In this document: positions 1 through 7,823 of the stretch, piece after piece
Layout: each line of letters begins with the position of its first letter
Numbering within the stretch: position 1 is the stretch's first letter
NCBI GenBank assembly: GCA_026413885.1
Contig: JAOAKA010000008.1
Location: 1 to 44,046 of the forward strand
Source: Sulfolobales archaeon
Lineage (GTDB): Archaea; Thermoproteota; Thermoprotei_A; Sulfolobales; NBVN01
Direction of reading: 5' to 3'
DNA: 44,046 nt
Position numbers and translations under genes: made by a program
Notes under the pieces: model-generated
What the model was told of the DNA's origin: nothing
Database searches by the model: none
What the model saw: the letters and a program-made list of their open reading frames with translations, nothing else

Positions 1-2
1 CA

Positions 3-233
3 GTAAGAGTCACATTAAAAACAGCAGTATGTCCTACTCCGATAACTCCAACACCAACCCCAACCCCGACTCCAACACCAACACCATCACCAACGGTCGT
101 TACTGTAGTTACTCCAGTTACACTAATAGTGACTACTACACCGCCGGCTCCAGCTGATTATACGTGGGCTGCAGTTTTAGCTATAGCTATAGTTCTAGTA
201 GCTCTACTCCTATTACTGCTAAGAAGGAGGTAG
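3..233 (+). CDS. C-terminal tail of an ABC transporter solute-binding protein (5' end outside window)
   Basis: Reading frame 3 is open from the window edge to a TAG at 231-233, giving 76 residues. It has a Thr-Pro repeat linker (about residues 11-30), a Thr/Val-rich stretch, then a hydrophobic helix (about residues 54-73) ending in three arginines and the stop. A Thr/Pro spacer followed by one C-terminal membrane anchor is the usual tail of archaeal extracellular solute-binding proteins. Two peptide-type permease genes follow 13 bases later, so a family 5 oligopeptide/sugar binding protein is inferred. The ligand-binding domain lies outside the window, so the substrate cannot be read. Confidence 0.75.
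   Translation, partial: VRVTLKTAVCPTPITPTPTPTPTPTPTPSPTVVTVVTPVTLIVTTTPPAPADYTWAAVLAIAIVLVALLLLLLRRR
226..230 (+). promoter_or_regulatory. Shine-Dalgarno sequence for the first permease gene
   Basis: GGAGG (extended AAGGAGGT) overlaps the stop codon of the binding-protein gene and lies 16 bases before the GTG at 247. The spacing is long, but the site suggests internal translation initiation in a polycistronic mRNA. Confidence 0.45.
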
Positions 234-246
234 CTAAACCACTAAG

Positions 247-1221
247 GTGTCAGTCTTGAAAACTTTTTTAATTAGAAGAGTTTTCTCCTCAGTTATTACG
301 TTCATCGCTATTATTACAGTAGTCTTCCTACTTGCTCGAATGACTGGCGACCCTCTAGCCGAGCTAGAGAATGATCCTAGAATATCTCCAGCAACTATAG
401 CAGCTATAAAAGCATCATTTGGTTTAGATAGACCGCTATACCAGCAGTACTTAAACTACTTGTTCAATCTATTTAGAGGAGACTTTGGATACTCTCTCCA
501 CTATAAAGAGCCGGTTGCGAGCGTCATAACTCAGAGACTACCGTATACTCTAGCACTCTTAATTCCATCAATAACTCTCTCCAACTACCTAGCTTATGCA
601 GCAGGCATAGAACTCGGTTGGAGAAGGGGGAGTAAAGTAGATTCTATACTCATGAGCATATCTATGTTCATTAGATCTACACCGTACTTCTGGCTGGCTA
701 TAGTCTTCCTCTACGTCTTCTCGGTAGTGCTTGGAGTAACACCACTATTTGGAGCACTATCTCCGGGTAGGAGGTTCTCGTGGACTTTAGACAGCATAAT
801 CGACTACCTATGGCACTACATACTCCCGTTTACAGTTCTAACACTGAGAGGATTTCTAGCAGAACTCATCTACGTTAGAAATGTAACAGTAGATATCTTA
901 GGTGAAGACTTCATTGTGACGGGAATCGCTAAAGGACTCCCGGAGAGATACATAAAGAGGAGGTATGTTGCTAGAAACGCTATGCTTCCAATAGTTACAG
1001 TACTCGGTATGAGGTACGCCTTCATTATAGATGGAGCTATTCTAACGGAGACAGTGTTCTCCTACCCGGGAACTGGTAGGCTGGTCTACCAGGCTATATT
1101 CAATAGAGACTTCTGGTTACTTCAGGGAGCTGTCGTAATTATAGCTGCGAGTGTTATAGTAGTAAACCTAGCTATAGATATCCTCTACGCATATCTAGAC
1201 CCTAGGGTGAGATATAGATGA
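247..1221 (+). CDS. ABC transporter permease, DppB/OppB type
   Basis: This 324-residue integral membrane permease forms half of the channel of a peptide/opine/nickel-type (family 5 associated) ABC importer. The N-terminus shows the family's helix after a short cytoplasmic stretch (about residues 10-30), a periplasmic loop with GDP and the FGLDRPLYQQY segment, then several further helices. The EAA-type loop that docks the ATPase is visible near residues 224-250 (GIAKGLPERY...RNAMLPIV). The start is GTG at 247 after a Shine-Dalgarno in the preceding gene. The gene overlaps the next permease by four bases (ATGA), so the two are translationally coupled. Substrate is not determinable. Family assignment is firm. 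Confidence 0.93.
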   Translation: MSVLKTFLIRRVFSSVITFIAIITVVFLLARMTGDPLAELENDPRISPATIAAIKASFGLDRPLYQQYLNYLFNLFRGDFGYSLHYKEPVASVITQRLPYTLALLIPSITLSNYLAYAAGIELGWRRGSKVDSILMSISMFIRSTPYFWLAIVFLYVFSVVLGVTPLFGALSPGRRFSWTLDSIIDYLWHYILPFTVLTLRGFLAELIYVRNVTVDILGEDFIVTGIAKGLPERYIKRRYVARNAMLPIVTVLGMRYAFIIDGAILTETVFSYPGTGRLVYQAIFNRDFWLLQGAVVIIAASVIVVNLAIDILYAYLDPRVRYR

Positions 1222-2105
1222 TGTCACTCAGACTGCAGAATATGAGAGAGAAGCTATCGGAATTCTGGTCTGTATATAGGAGAGATAAAGCAGCTGTAGT
1301 TGGTTTAGCTATATTTCTAGCCATACTAGCTGTCGCTATATTCGCAGACTATATAGCACCACACAATCCATACCAGAGAGTTGGTCTCCCATACCAGAGA
1401 CCGAGCCTCAAACACCCACTGGGAACTAACGACATAGGTCAGGACATATTCAGTGAGGTAATATACGGTACTAGAGCATCTCTCTTCATCGGCTTTCTAG
1501 CAGCTATTAGCGGTACTTTAATCGGCACTATAGTAGGTTTAGTCTCGGGTTACCGCGGAGGTAAAGTAGATGAAGTACTTATGAGAACAACCGACATATG
1601 GCTCTCCATTCCGACACTCCTCTTCGCAATCTTTCTAGTGGCTGTCATAATTAGAACTGGCGGCATCCCGATGTTCTACTCAGTCATACTAGCTATAGCT
1701 CTAACTTCGTGGCCACCTGTTGCGAGACTTGTGAGATCAGCGACACTCTCAATTAAGGAGAGACCCTATATAGAGTCCGCAATAGCTCTAGGTTCTTCAG
1801 CGACTAGAATAATGTTTAAACATATAATACCGAATGTAGCACCAATAATTCTCGTAGAGGTAGTAGTGAGAACAGCTATAGCAATGCTGACAGAAGCATC
1901 TCTAAGCTTTCTCGGACTTGGAGACCCAACAGTAAAAAGCTGGGGCACCGTTCTCCACTTCGCAATGATCAAAAACGCTCTCATATTAGGTCTCTGGTGG
2001 TGGTTCCTACCGCCTGGAGTCATGATAGCTCTAACAGTGATGTCGGTAATGATGATAGGCAGAGGGCTAGAGCTATACTTCAATCCACGACTAAGAAAAT
2101 ACTAG
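1218..2105 (+). CDS. ABC transporter permease, DppC/OppC type
   Basis: This 295-residue second permease of the same importer has a cytoplasmic N-terminus with the conserved segment HPLGTNDIGQDIFSEVIYG near residues 67-85, five to six membrane helices, and an EAA loop (SAIALGSSATRIMFKHIIPN, about residues 187-206) that contacts the ATPase. It starts at ATG 1218 or the adjacent ATG 1221 and overlaps dppB by the ATGA junction. The usual dppD/dppF ATPase genes do not follow. After the stop at 2105 there is a T-rich stretch and about 500 bases without a clear gene, so ATP-binding subunits must be upstream of the window or elsewhere. Confidence 0.93.
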   Translation: MMSLRLQNMREKLSEFWSVYRRDKAAVVGLAIFLAILAVAIFADYIAPHNPYQRVGLPYQRPSLKHPLGTNDIGQDIFSEVIYGTRASLFIGFLAAISGTLIGTIVGLVSGYRGGKVDEVLMRTTDIWLSIPTLLFAIFLVAVIIRTGGIPMFYSVILAIALTSWPPVARLVRSATLSIKERPYIESAIALGSSATRIMFKHIIPNVAPIILVEVVVRTAIAMLTEASLSFLGLGDPTVKSWGTVLHFAMIKNALILGLWWWFLPPGVMIALTVMSVMMIGRGLELYFNPRLRKY

Positions 2106-2130
2106 AGCGACATACTTAACTACGACAGAC

Positions 2131-2155
2131 TCTTTTTATGTTGCACGATTTTTTA
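2131..2155 (+). terminator. T-rich terminator after the permease operon
   Basis: Two runs of five and six T residues (2133-2137 and 2149-2154) lie about 30-50 bases after the dppC stop. Archaeal transcription ends at such T tracts without needing a hairpin. The core CTTTTTATGTTG recurs after the symporter gene near 6375. Confidence 0.4.
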
Positions 2156-2593
2156 GAGAATTCTACGTGGTTGAGTTACGCAGAGAAATAGATCTAGAGG
2201 GTTTTACTCACCGACAACCTCTGGAGCAGATACTGCAACAGCACATCCACCTCAAAACACTCGCCGGTTCTCGAGCTAGCGCCCTAGCCGCAGGTACATC
2301 TATAGAAATACGAGTGATTCCCCATAGCCTTACAGCCCCGACATCTACTTCATCCACGTGAGCTCTCCCAAAGAAACACCTCTACCTGTTATTCCGTGTA
2401 GAAGGCGTTATCGTAGAGACTAGTGTTGCTTATGTAGAATCGCGTGTCTGATATAAGCAGACGGAAAGTATAAATGAATTACTTCTAGTTGCGGAATCAC
2501 CACATAGTGCCGTCAATGAAGTTACTTCAAATCTTCGCGGAGAGCTTAGCAAATGCAGCCCGGAATTCCACGAGGGAGTTCGGGGATGCTACT

Positions 2594-2602
2594 TATTTTT
2601 AG
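2594..2602 (+). promoter_or_regulatory. TATA-like box for pyrB
   Basis: TTATTTTTA at 2594-2602 would place a transcription start near 2624, just before the TTG at 2632. This agrees with a leaderless or nearly leaderless pyrB transcript. Confidence 0.4.
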
Positions 2603-2631
2603 TTCCCCATAGTTTTATGCGGTGATGTATT

Positions 2632-3558
2632 TTGGGTTCTTTGAGAGGGAGAGACGTACTATCTGCGTTCGATTTCAATAGGGAAGACCTCTTCAGGCTC
2701 TTCGATCTCGCTGAACGACTTAGAGGGGAGATTTCGAGTAGGGGCATTCTAGATTACGCTAGAGGTAGAGTCATGGTCACTGCGTTCTTTGAACCCAGTA
2801 CGAGAACTAAGATAAGCTTTCAGTTCGCTATGGCTAGACTGGGTGGCGAGGTAGTAGACTTCATAGAGGAGGCTTCAAGCATTAGGAAGGGGGAGACAGA
2901 AGAAGACACTATGAGGATTCTAGATGGCTACAGCCCTGACGTAATAGTTGTTAGACATAGTAGGCCCTTCTTCCCTCATAGTGTTAAAGACATCGTTAAG
3001 GCACCTATAATAAATGGGGGTGATGGAACTAACGAACATCCAACTCAAGCACTACTCGATGTCTATACTATCTGGAGAGAGTTCGGTAGAGTTGACGGCA
3101 TCTGCATCGGAATATTGGGAGATCTGAAGTACGGGAGGACAGCGCCGTCTCTCTCCTACATATTAACTAGGTTTAACGATGTGACTATCTACTATATAGC
3201 GCCGAGACAGCTTCAAGTAAGAGAAGAAGTACTTAAAAAAATTGAGGGCAGAGTAAGATATCACTTAGTCGAAAGCGTTGAGGAAATAGCTAGCAAGCTC
3301 GACGTGCTCTACGTTACTAGACTGCAGAAAGAAAGATTTGAAGACCCGCAGGAGTACGAGAGATTGAAGGGGTCTTATATCATAACGAGAAACATGTTGG
3401 AGAAACATAGAAAGATTCCGATGATAATGCACCCACTACCGAGAGTAGGAGAGATAACTACCGATGTAGACACACTACCGCAAGCTAAATACTTCGAGCA
3501 AGCTAAAAACGGTATGTATGTTAGAGCGGCACTTCTGAAAGAGGTCTTAGGAGTCTAG
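2632..3558 (+). CDS. pyrB: Aspartate carbamoyltransferase catalytic subunit
   Basis: The enzyme makes N-carbamoyl-L-aspartate from carbamoyl phosphate and aspartate, the first committed step of pyrimidine synthesis in the cytoplasm. The 308-residue length is normal. Visible active-site motifs are the carbamoyl-phosphate loop Ser-Thr-Arg-Thr at residues 56-59, the mobile 80s loop with Lys86 (SSIRKGETEED), HPTQALLD from His136, and HPLPR from His267; the last favours aspartate over ornithine carbamoyltransferase. The TTG start is forced, because an in-frame TGA lies at 2623-2625 and no other start codon intervenes. The gene is convergent with pyrD. The regulatory subunit gene pyrI, normally adjacent in archaea, is not next to it. 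Confidence 0.95.
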   Translation: MGSLRGRDVLSAFDFNREDLFRLFDLAERLRGEISSRGILDYARGRVMVTAFFEPSTRTKISFQFAMARLGGEVVDFIEEASSIRKGETEEDTMRILDGYSPDVIVVRHSRPFFPHSVKDIVKAPIINGGDGTNEHPTQALLDVYTIWREFGRVDGICIGILGDLKYGRTAPSLSYILTRFNDVTIYYIAPRQLQVREEVLKKIEGRVRYHLVESVEEIASKLDVLYVTRLQKERFEDPQEYERLKGSYIITRNMLEKHRKIPMIMHPLPRVGEITTDVDTLPQAKYFEQAKNGMYVRAALLKEVLGV

Positions 3559-3607
3559 AGACATACAGATTGAAATAGGTATTCAACATAACGTGTTTTT
3601 CCTATAA

Positions 3608-4534
3608 TCAAATCTTATGGATGTAGCCTACAGCTGCTTCAATACTTGAGAACCTCTTAGCTTCAAGCCAGTCTTTAAGCTTATCTAGTAATTCCTCCAC
3701 ATATTCTCGCGGTTTTCTCGCTCTCATTAGAGATGTCACTATCTGCACACTCCTAGCTCCAGCTAAGATATACGAAGCTACATCCGTCCATCGCCTAATG
3801 CCTCCACAACCTATTATCTCAGCACCAAACTCTCTATATACCTCGTAAACAGCTCTCAAGCCTATGTAATATATAGGTGCTCCTGAATATCCCATATCAC
3901 TTGACGATAGACTATAGCTTATCTTCTCAGGGTCTATAGACACCACCTTAATAGAGTTGATCAGAGTGATAGCTCTAGCTCCTTCTTCAAGAGCTTTCCC
4001 AGCTAGCGAAATTAAGCTCTGCCTAAAGCTCACCCCCAGTTTAACAATAACCGGTATCTTCAGCAAACCGACTACATTACTAACTATACTGCCTAATGCG
4101 TGGTACTCCGATGCGAGATCGAGACCGTAGCCCTTAGCAGTTGGACAGCTTAAGTTGAGTTCCACAGCGTCAGCTCCTGCTTCCTCCGCAATTGAGGAAA
4201 CCTTTAGGTACTCTTCTAGAGAGTTTCCACCAACGCTAACTATCACAGGTATCCCACAGGATTTCGCCTCCTCAACTAGCTCGAAAACTCCACTCGCTCC
4301 GGGATTCGGTAGACCTAGGGAATTCACGAGAGCATTTACATCGCTTAAATAGATAATGTTCGGCGGCTTTCTCATAGCTCTTGGGCGCTGAGTTATCGTT
4401 TTTGTCACAACAGCTGCTAAATTCCATGAAGACAGTATTCTCATCTCCTCTCTCGTAGAACCCAGTAGACCGCTTCCATTCATTATCGGGTGACGCAATC
4501 TTAAACCACACACTGTAGTGGCCAGGTTGCTCAT
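3608..4534 (-). CDS. pyrD: Dihydroorotate dehydrogenase, class 1
   Basis: This FMN enzyme oxidises dihydroorotate to orotate in pyrimidine synthesis. The 308-residue sequence has the class 1 landmarks: NGSG near residue 19, TKTIT near 44, the NALVNSLGLPNPG substrate loop (67-79), the catalytic-base cysteine Cys130 in ELNLSCP, IVKLG, the GYSGAPI flavin phosphate segment and GCGGIRRWTDV. Cys rather than Ser as base separates it from the membrane-bound class 2 enzymes. Class 1B enzymes pair with an iron-sulfur PyrK subunit, and none is adjacent, so the electron acceptor is open. The gene is convergent with pyrB, leaving about 50 bases between the stops. Confidence 0.93.
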   Translation of the reverse strand: MSNLATTVCGLRLRHPIMNGSGLLGSTREEMRILSSWNLAAVVTKTITQRPRAMRKPPNIIYLSDVNALVNSLGLPNPGASGVFELVEEAKSCGIPVIVSVGGNSLEEYLKVSSIAEEAGADAVELNLSCPTAKGYGLDLASEYHALGSIVSNVVGLLKIPVIVKLGVSFRQSLISLAGKALEEGARAITLINSIKVVSIDPEKISYSLSSSDMGYSGAPIYYIGLRAVYEVYREFGAEIIGCGGIRRWTDVASYILAGARSVQIVTSLMRARKPREYVEELLDKLKDWLEAKRFSSIEAAVGYIHKI

Positions 4535-4630
4535 GTCTACACAGTTTTGTTGGTGTGGGAGTGTTTATAAACTTAAATGTTATGACGTGCGTATTTATAT
4601 TCGAAAAGTTGTTTATACCTTACCGAGGGG

Positions 4631-4852
4631 ATCTTTCTGAACGAGGAATACCGGCCGCCTAAATTATTCAAGTATCTGTTAGTCCTAGGGATAGCGCTGT
4701 GGTTCTTAGGGCTCTTCTCGTTTCCATTCTTAAAAGAAGTCAGCACCGCTGGAGGCATACCTTCAACACTACTCTATATGTGGATTCTCCAAATCGCGAT
4801 GTGGACAGTAGCCGTACTGGGCATAGCTAGCTGGTTGAAAGGTGGTGCGTGA
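4631..4852 (+). CDS. Small two-helix membrane protein, likely symporter partner (DUF3311-like); start codon unresolved
   Basis: An open frame runs from 4586 to a TGA at 4850-4852 that overlaps the ATG of the symporter gene (TGATG). Its translation is clearly protein-like: a charged N-terminus (LNEEYRPPKLFK), a first hydrophobic helix, a short loop and a second helix ending in SWLKGGA. Small two-helix proteins of this type are commonly encoded directly before SSS symporters. The frame contains no ATG, GTG or TTG anywhere upstream of the first helix. Candidate unusual starts are ATC at 4631 and CTG at 4637, the latter eight bases after GAGG. TATA-like boxes at 4591-4600 and 4611-4619 fit a start in this area. 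Alternatives are a sequencing error or an inactivated start. Confidence 0.6.
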   Translation: MFLNEEYRPPKLFKYLLVLGIALWFLGLFSFPFLKEVSTAGGIPSTLLYMWILQIAMWTVAVLGIASWLKGGA

Positions 4853-6339
4853 TGTCAGGAGGGTTCGAACAAACTGTTAACGCGGTCATGGTCTTAGCCT
4901 ATATGTTTTCCATGATAGTAGTCGGGTATCTAGCTGGTAGAGCTACCAAGCCTACGACTGAAGACTATTACTTAATGAGTAGAAACGTGGGATTCATTCT
5001 CATGATGTTTACATATCTAGCCACTCTACAGAGTATGGTAGCCTTTCTAGCCGCTACCGCGAGCTACATGACTCACGGAGTCGCGTACCTCATTCTACCT
5101 CTTTCTCAGGGGATGTTAATGACTTTCCTATCTCTACTCCTAGGGTGGCGCTATAGAGAGATCGCTAGAGAGAATGGGGTAATATCCCAGGGAGAGTTAG
5201 TATATTATCGCTATGGATCTAGAGTAGGTCAAATAGTAGTAGGTTTAGCTGGGTATCTATTTAACCTAGCATACATAGGGATACAAGTTGTAGGAATGGC
5301 TTACATACTTTGGGCTCTCGGAGTCTTAGATTACTACACAGCAGTCTTTCTTGTTGGAGGTATAACTCTAGTCTACGTGTTGTTGGGAGGACTTAGAGCG
5401 GTAGTGTGGTCAGACTTAGTGCAAGGCGTACTGATGTTGTTATTCTTCTTAACAGTAGGTATATTTATACTGGTACCTCTAGGAGGTATTACAGGGGCTT
5501 TAAGTCTAGCCTACAACTTCAATCCCGACATCTTTAAGTTACCGGGACCCGCGAAGTTCTACACAGACTCTGTTTATGTATCTACCTACGTAATACTTCC
5601 TCTAGGCATATGGCTATCACCACACTTATTCATAAGACACTATTTCGCAAGAGATAGGAAGTCACTGGTGGGAATACCGCTAGGTGTACTGCTGTCTCAA
5701 GCAATAATGTGGGTCTTCATAGCTCCTCTACTAGGATTTGTCGCACAAGCGGTCCTAGGTCCTGTTAGTAAGTGGCCGATACCTAGAGCAGACCTAGCTA
5801 TACCCTATCTCCTCATGAGGTACGCTCCCTGGTGGTTAGTAGGTCCTATTCTCGTCGGCGCTATGGCAGCCGGGATGTCCACTGTGGACTCTCAAATGCT
5901 CGCAGAAGCTCAGTTATTAATCAGAGATGTGATAGAGCCTATAGCGAAGAGAAGGCTTACAGATATGGAGACCATAAGGTATGGAAGAGTAATAATAGCT
6001 GTAACCTCAGTAGTAGCCTTCATAATAGCCCTATTTCCACCACCACTAATAATAGATCTAATGGTTGGAATAGCTTTCGCGGGATTCGCTCAGTTCTTCC
6101 CCGCTCTAGTTCTAGGAATACTCACAAGAAGAGTGAACAAGTACGGAATGCTAGTAGGTCTAGTAGTAGGTTTAGGAACAGTAGTAGCTATACAGACATA
6201 TCAACTAGTGTACGGAATCAGACCGGTCGGCTACTACATGGGGGTGCACAACGGCGCCTGGGGATTACTGCCCAACCTAGTCTTAACCTTTATAGTATCT
6301 CACGTTACTGAGAGCAGACATCAACACCCAGCCCGGTAG
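4852..6339 (+). CDS. Sodium:solute symporter (SSS family)
   Basis: This 495-residue multi-pass transporter has about 13 predicted helices. Family landmarks are the N-terminal TTEDYYLMSRNVGF segment before the second helix, TYLATLQSMVAFLAATASYM in the region holding the sodium site, and the signature GGLRAVVWSDLVQG near residues 177-190. The broad family moves proline, pantothenate, sugars or organic acids with sodium; substrate cannot be read here. ATG 4852 is preferred over GTG 4849 because it makes a TGATG junction with the small upstream membrane protein, implying translational coupling. The pair is probably one transporter. Confidence 0.92.
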   Translation: MSGGFEQTVNAVMVLAYMFSMIVVGYLAGRATKPTTEDYYLMSRNVGFILMMFTYLATLQSMVAFLAATASYMTHGVAYLILPLSQGMLMTFLSLLLGWRYREIARENGVISQGELVYYRYGSRVGQIVVGLAGYLFNLAYIGIQVVGMAYILWALGVLDYYTAVFLVGGITLVYVLLGGLRAVVWSDLVQGVLMLLFFLTVGIFILVPLGGITGALSLAYNFNPDIFKLPGPAKFYTDSVYVSTYVILPLGIWLSPHLFIRHYFARDRKSLVGIPLGVLLSQAIMWVFIAPLLGFVAQAVLGPVSKWPIPRADLAIPYLLMRYAPWWLVGPILVGAMAAGMSTVDSQMLAEAQLLIRDVIEPIAKRRLTDMETIRYGRVIIAVTSVVAFIIALFPPPLIIDLMVGIAFAGFAQFFPALVLGILTRRVNKYGMLVGLVVGLGTVVAIQTYQLVYGIRPVGYYMGVHNGAWGLLPNLVLTFIVSHVTESRHQHPAR

Positions 6340-6370
6340 CAAAGAAATAAGCTCACGATATAGCAGCCGT

Positions 6371-6396
6371 ACTTTTTTTATGTTGTAGACGTTTTG
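6371..6396 (+). terminator. T-rich terminator after the symporter
   Basis: A run of seven T residues at 6373-6379, followed by a TTTT, lies about 35 bases after the symporter stop. It shares CTTTTTATGTTG with the T tract at 2131-2155. The rest of the 260-base gap up to 6600 shows no gene. Confidence 0.4.
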
Positions 6397-6600
6397 TACT
6401 CAGCTAGATCTATTTCGACATATTTCTACGGAGAACCAGCGTGTAGAGCAGAAAGCAGTGATGTACATCTCAACTAGCTAGTACGCTAACTATGCTTAGT
6501 AAGGAATTATGTAGCATTAGAAGCTAGCAGCCGCTTCGGTTAGAGACCGATCACTGTGTGTGGATTTTGTAACTACGTAGAGTTGTGGTCAGTCCCGCAG

Positions 6601-7671
6601 TTATTCTACTCTCTCCAGTCTAGTTCCTCTAGACTTAATTCCTTCAACTATGTAGTTAAACGTTTTTAAGTCTGCACCGAGGTGTTCGGGAGCCACTAGA
6701 CCCTCTGGTACAAGTCCTTTAATCAGCAGTTCGGCTATCTGAACTGCTGTATAGCCTGTTACACGAGCCATAGAGGAGTACCCACTAGCTGCTTCATCGT
6801 ATAGGATGTACCTAATTCTCCTACTACCGACCTCTCCGACAACTTCCATTATCGATACATCAGTTGCTTCGTAAGCCATATGCTTCTCTAAAACCTCGAG
6901 CATCATCTCTAGGTACTGCTTATCAAGCAATCCGAGCTCCTTGAGGATCTTCATTCTCTCTAAGTGTCCCGGCCACCTCAGTGTGTACTCAGCCATATTC
7001 TCTGCTCTAACTGTCTGAAGCATTGTTCTAAGACCATCCGTTGGAAATCTCTCTAGGTAGAAGTCGAGAACTCTAACTCTCTCTATAGTACTGAGAGGAT
7101 CTACCTGTATAACTCTGCCGTTTCTAACTATTCTCGCAGGCCTGAGGTATTCATCTACTAGGTCTACTGGGGAGAAGAGAATAGCGTGGTATAGAGGGGG
7201 TCTGGGCTCCTTAGGCAAGCCTCCGACATTTATCTCGACCTTACCTAGAGAACCTAACTCACTCTGAATTCTGCCAACCACAATGTTGCTGAGGCCTGGA
7301 GCAAATCCAGCATCTACTACAGCGGTAACTCCTGTCGATGCAGCTAGGTCTCTAAGTTGGAGAGGGTCTTCAGGCATGAACGATACGTCCACTATATCTC
7401 TCCTCGCTTTAATACAGGTCTTTAACACACTATATCCGAGTTTTCCGGGGAGAGCGTTAACTACGAGTTCGAACTCTCTAACTAATTCGGAGAGTCTCTC
7501 TTCACTACTTAAATCGGTAACAACTGTAGATACTCTACGTTTCAATGGTTCTAGAGCTCTGCTACTTAAATCTGCTACAGCAACATCGTGAGATTTACTT
7601 AGCTCTAGAGATACTAGTGAACCTATCCTACCCGCCCCCAAGACAGCGATTCTCGCGAATGCTATCACCAT
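6601..7671 (-). CDS. Saccharopine/lysine 6-dehydrogenase-like oxidoreductase
   Basis: A Rossmann NAD(P)-binding motif GAGRIG starts at residue 12, followed by a saccharopine-reductase-type fold. The middle part (VDAGFAPGLSNIVVGRI, GGLPKEPRPPLYHAILFSPVDLVDEYLRPARIVRNG) matches my memory of lysine 6-dehydrogenase, which oxidatively deaminates the epsilon-amino group of lysine; other saccharopine-DH-like activities are possible. An upstream TTG at 7731 would add 20 residues, but they are not family-like, and a TATA box at 7688-7697 is 22-25 bases from ATG 7671/GTG 7668. I therefore take the 356-residue form with a leaderless mRNA. The gene stands alone, with a gap to DUF1464 upstream. Confidence 0.72.
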   Translation of the reverse strand: MVIAFARIAVLGAGRIGSLVSLELSKSHDVAVADLSSRALEPLKRRVSTVVTDLSSEERLSELVREFELVVNALPGKLGYSVLKTCIKARRDIVDVSFMPEDPLQLRDLAASTGVTAVVDAGFAPGLSNIVVGRIQSELGSLGKVEINVGGLPKEPRPPLYHAILFSPVDLVDEYLRPARIVRNGRVIQVDPLSTIERVRVLDFYLERFPTDGLRTMLQTVRAENMAEYTLRWPGHLERMKILKELGLLDKQYLEMMLEVLEKHMAYEATDVSIMEVVGEVGSRRIRYILYDEAASGYSSMARVTGYTAVQIAELLIKGLVPEGLVAPEHLGADLKTFNYIVEGIKSRGTRLERVE

Positions 7672-7687
7672 AGCTATAGGTATGCTA

Positions 7688-7697
7688 AAGATAAATT
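7688..7697 (-). promoter_or_regulatory. TATA-like box for the lysine-dehydrogenase-like gene
   Basis: On the minus strand AATTTATCTT lies at 7697-7688, about 22-25 bases from ATG 7671 and GTG 7668. The position argues against the longer reading frame that starts at 7731, since the box would lie inside it. Confidence 0.4.
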
Positions 7698-7823
7698 CAC
7701 AGAGTTTCTTAGCTATACTTTCTCCAAACAACTATCGATGATTAATCTCAGGCACATTTAGTAGAGCTATGAAGGACTGAAGTCCCACATGTTTAAACCG
7801 CTAGTGCTAGCCGCACACAGACT

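Larger units (their letters stand above)
2106..2631. other. 526-base gap without a convincing gene
   Basis: Apart from a terminator-like T tract and the pyrB promoter, I see no recognisable gene. A 64-codon frame on the plus strand (2167-2361) and an open minus-strand frame over the same bases both have low-complexity, non-family-like translations. The stretch may be debris where dppD/dppF genes would normally sit, but nothing in it proves that. I saw no tRNA-like cloverleaf. Confidence 0.5.

Noticed and set aside
11-95. Thr-Pro coding repeat at the window start as a DNA repeat/CRISPR-like element
   Set aside because: It is a codon-level repeat encoding the linker of the binding protein; no spacers.
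2167-2361. 64-codon frame after dppC
   Set aside because: Composition is not protein-like, no ribosome site, and the opposite strand is equally open. Treated as chance.
2460-2620. Possible structured RNA or tRNA before pyrB (GC-rich CCCGGAA...TTCGGGG segment)
   Set aside because: The arms do not pair perfectly, and no cloverleaf, T-loop sequence or C/D boxes were found.
5832-6311. 159-codon frame within the symporter gene in another phase
   Set aside because: Ser/Arg/Asn-rich low-complexity translation typical of an out-of-phase shadow; the symporter helices continue in the real frame.
7672-7731. N-terminal extension of the lysine-dehydrogenase-like protein from TTG 7731
   Set aside because: The 20 extra residues precede the normal Rossmann start and include the probable TATA box.
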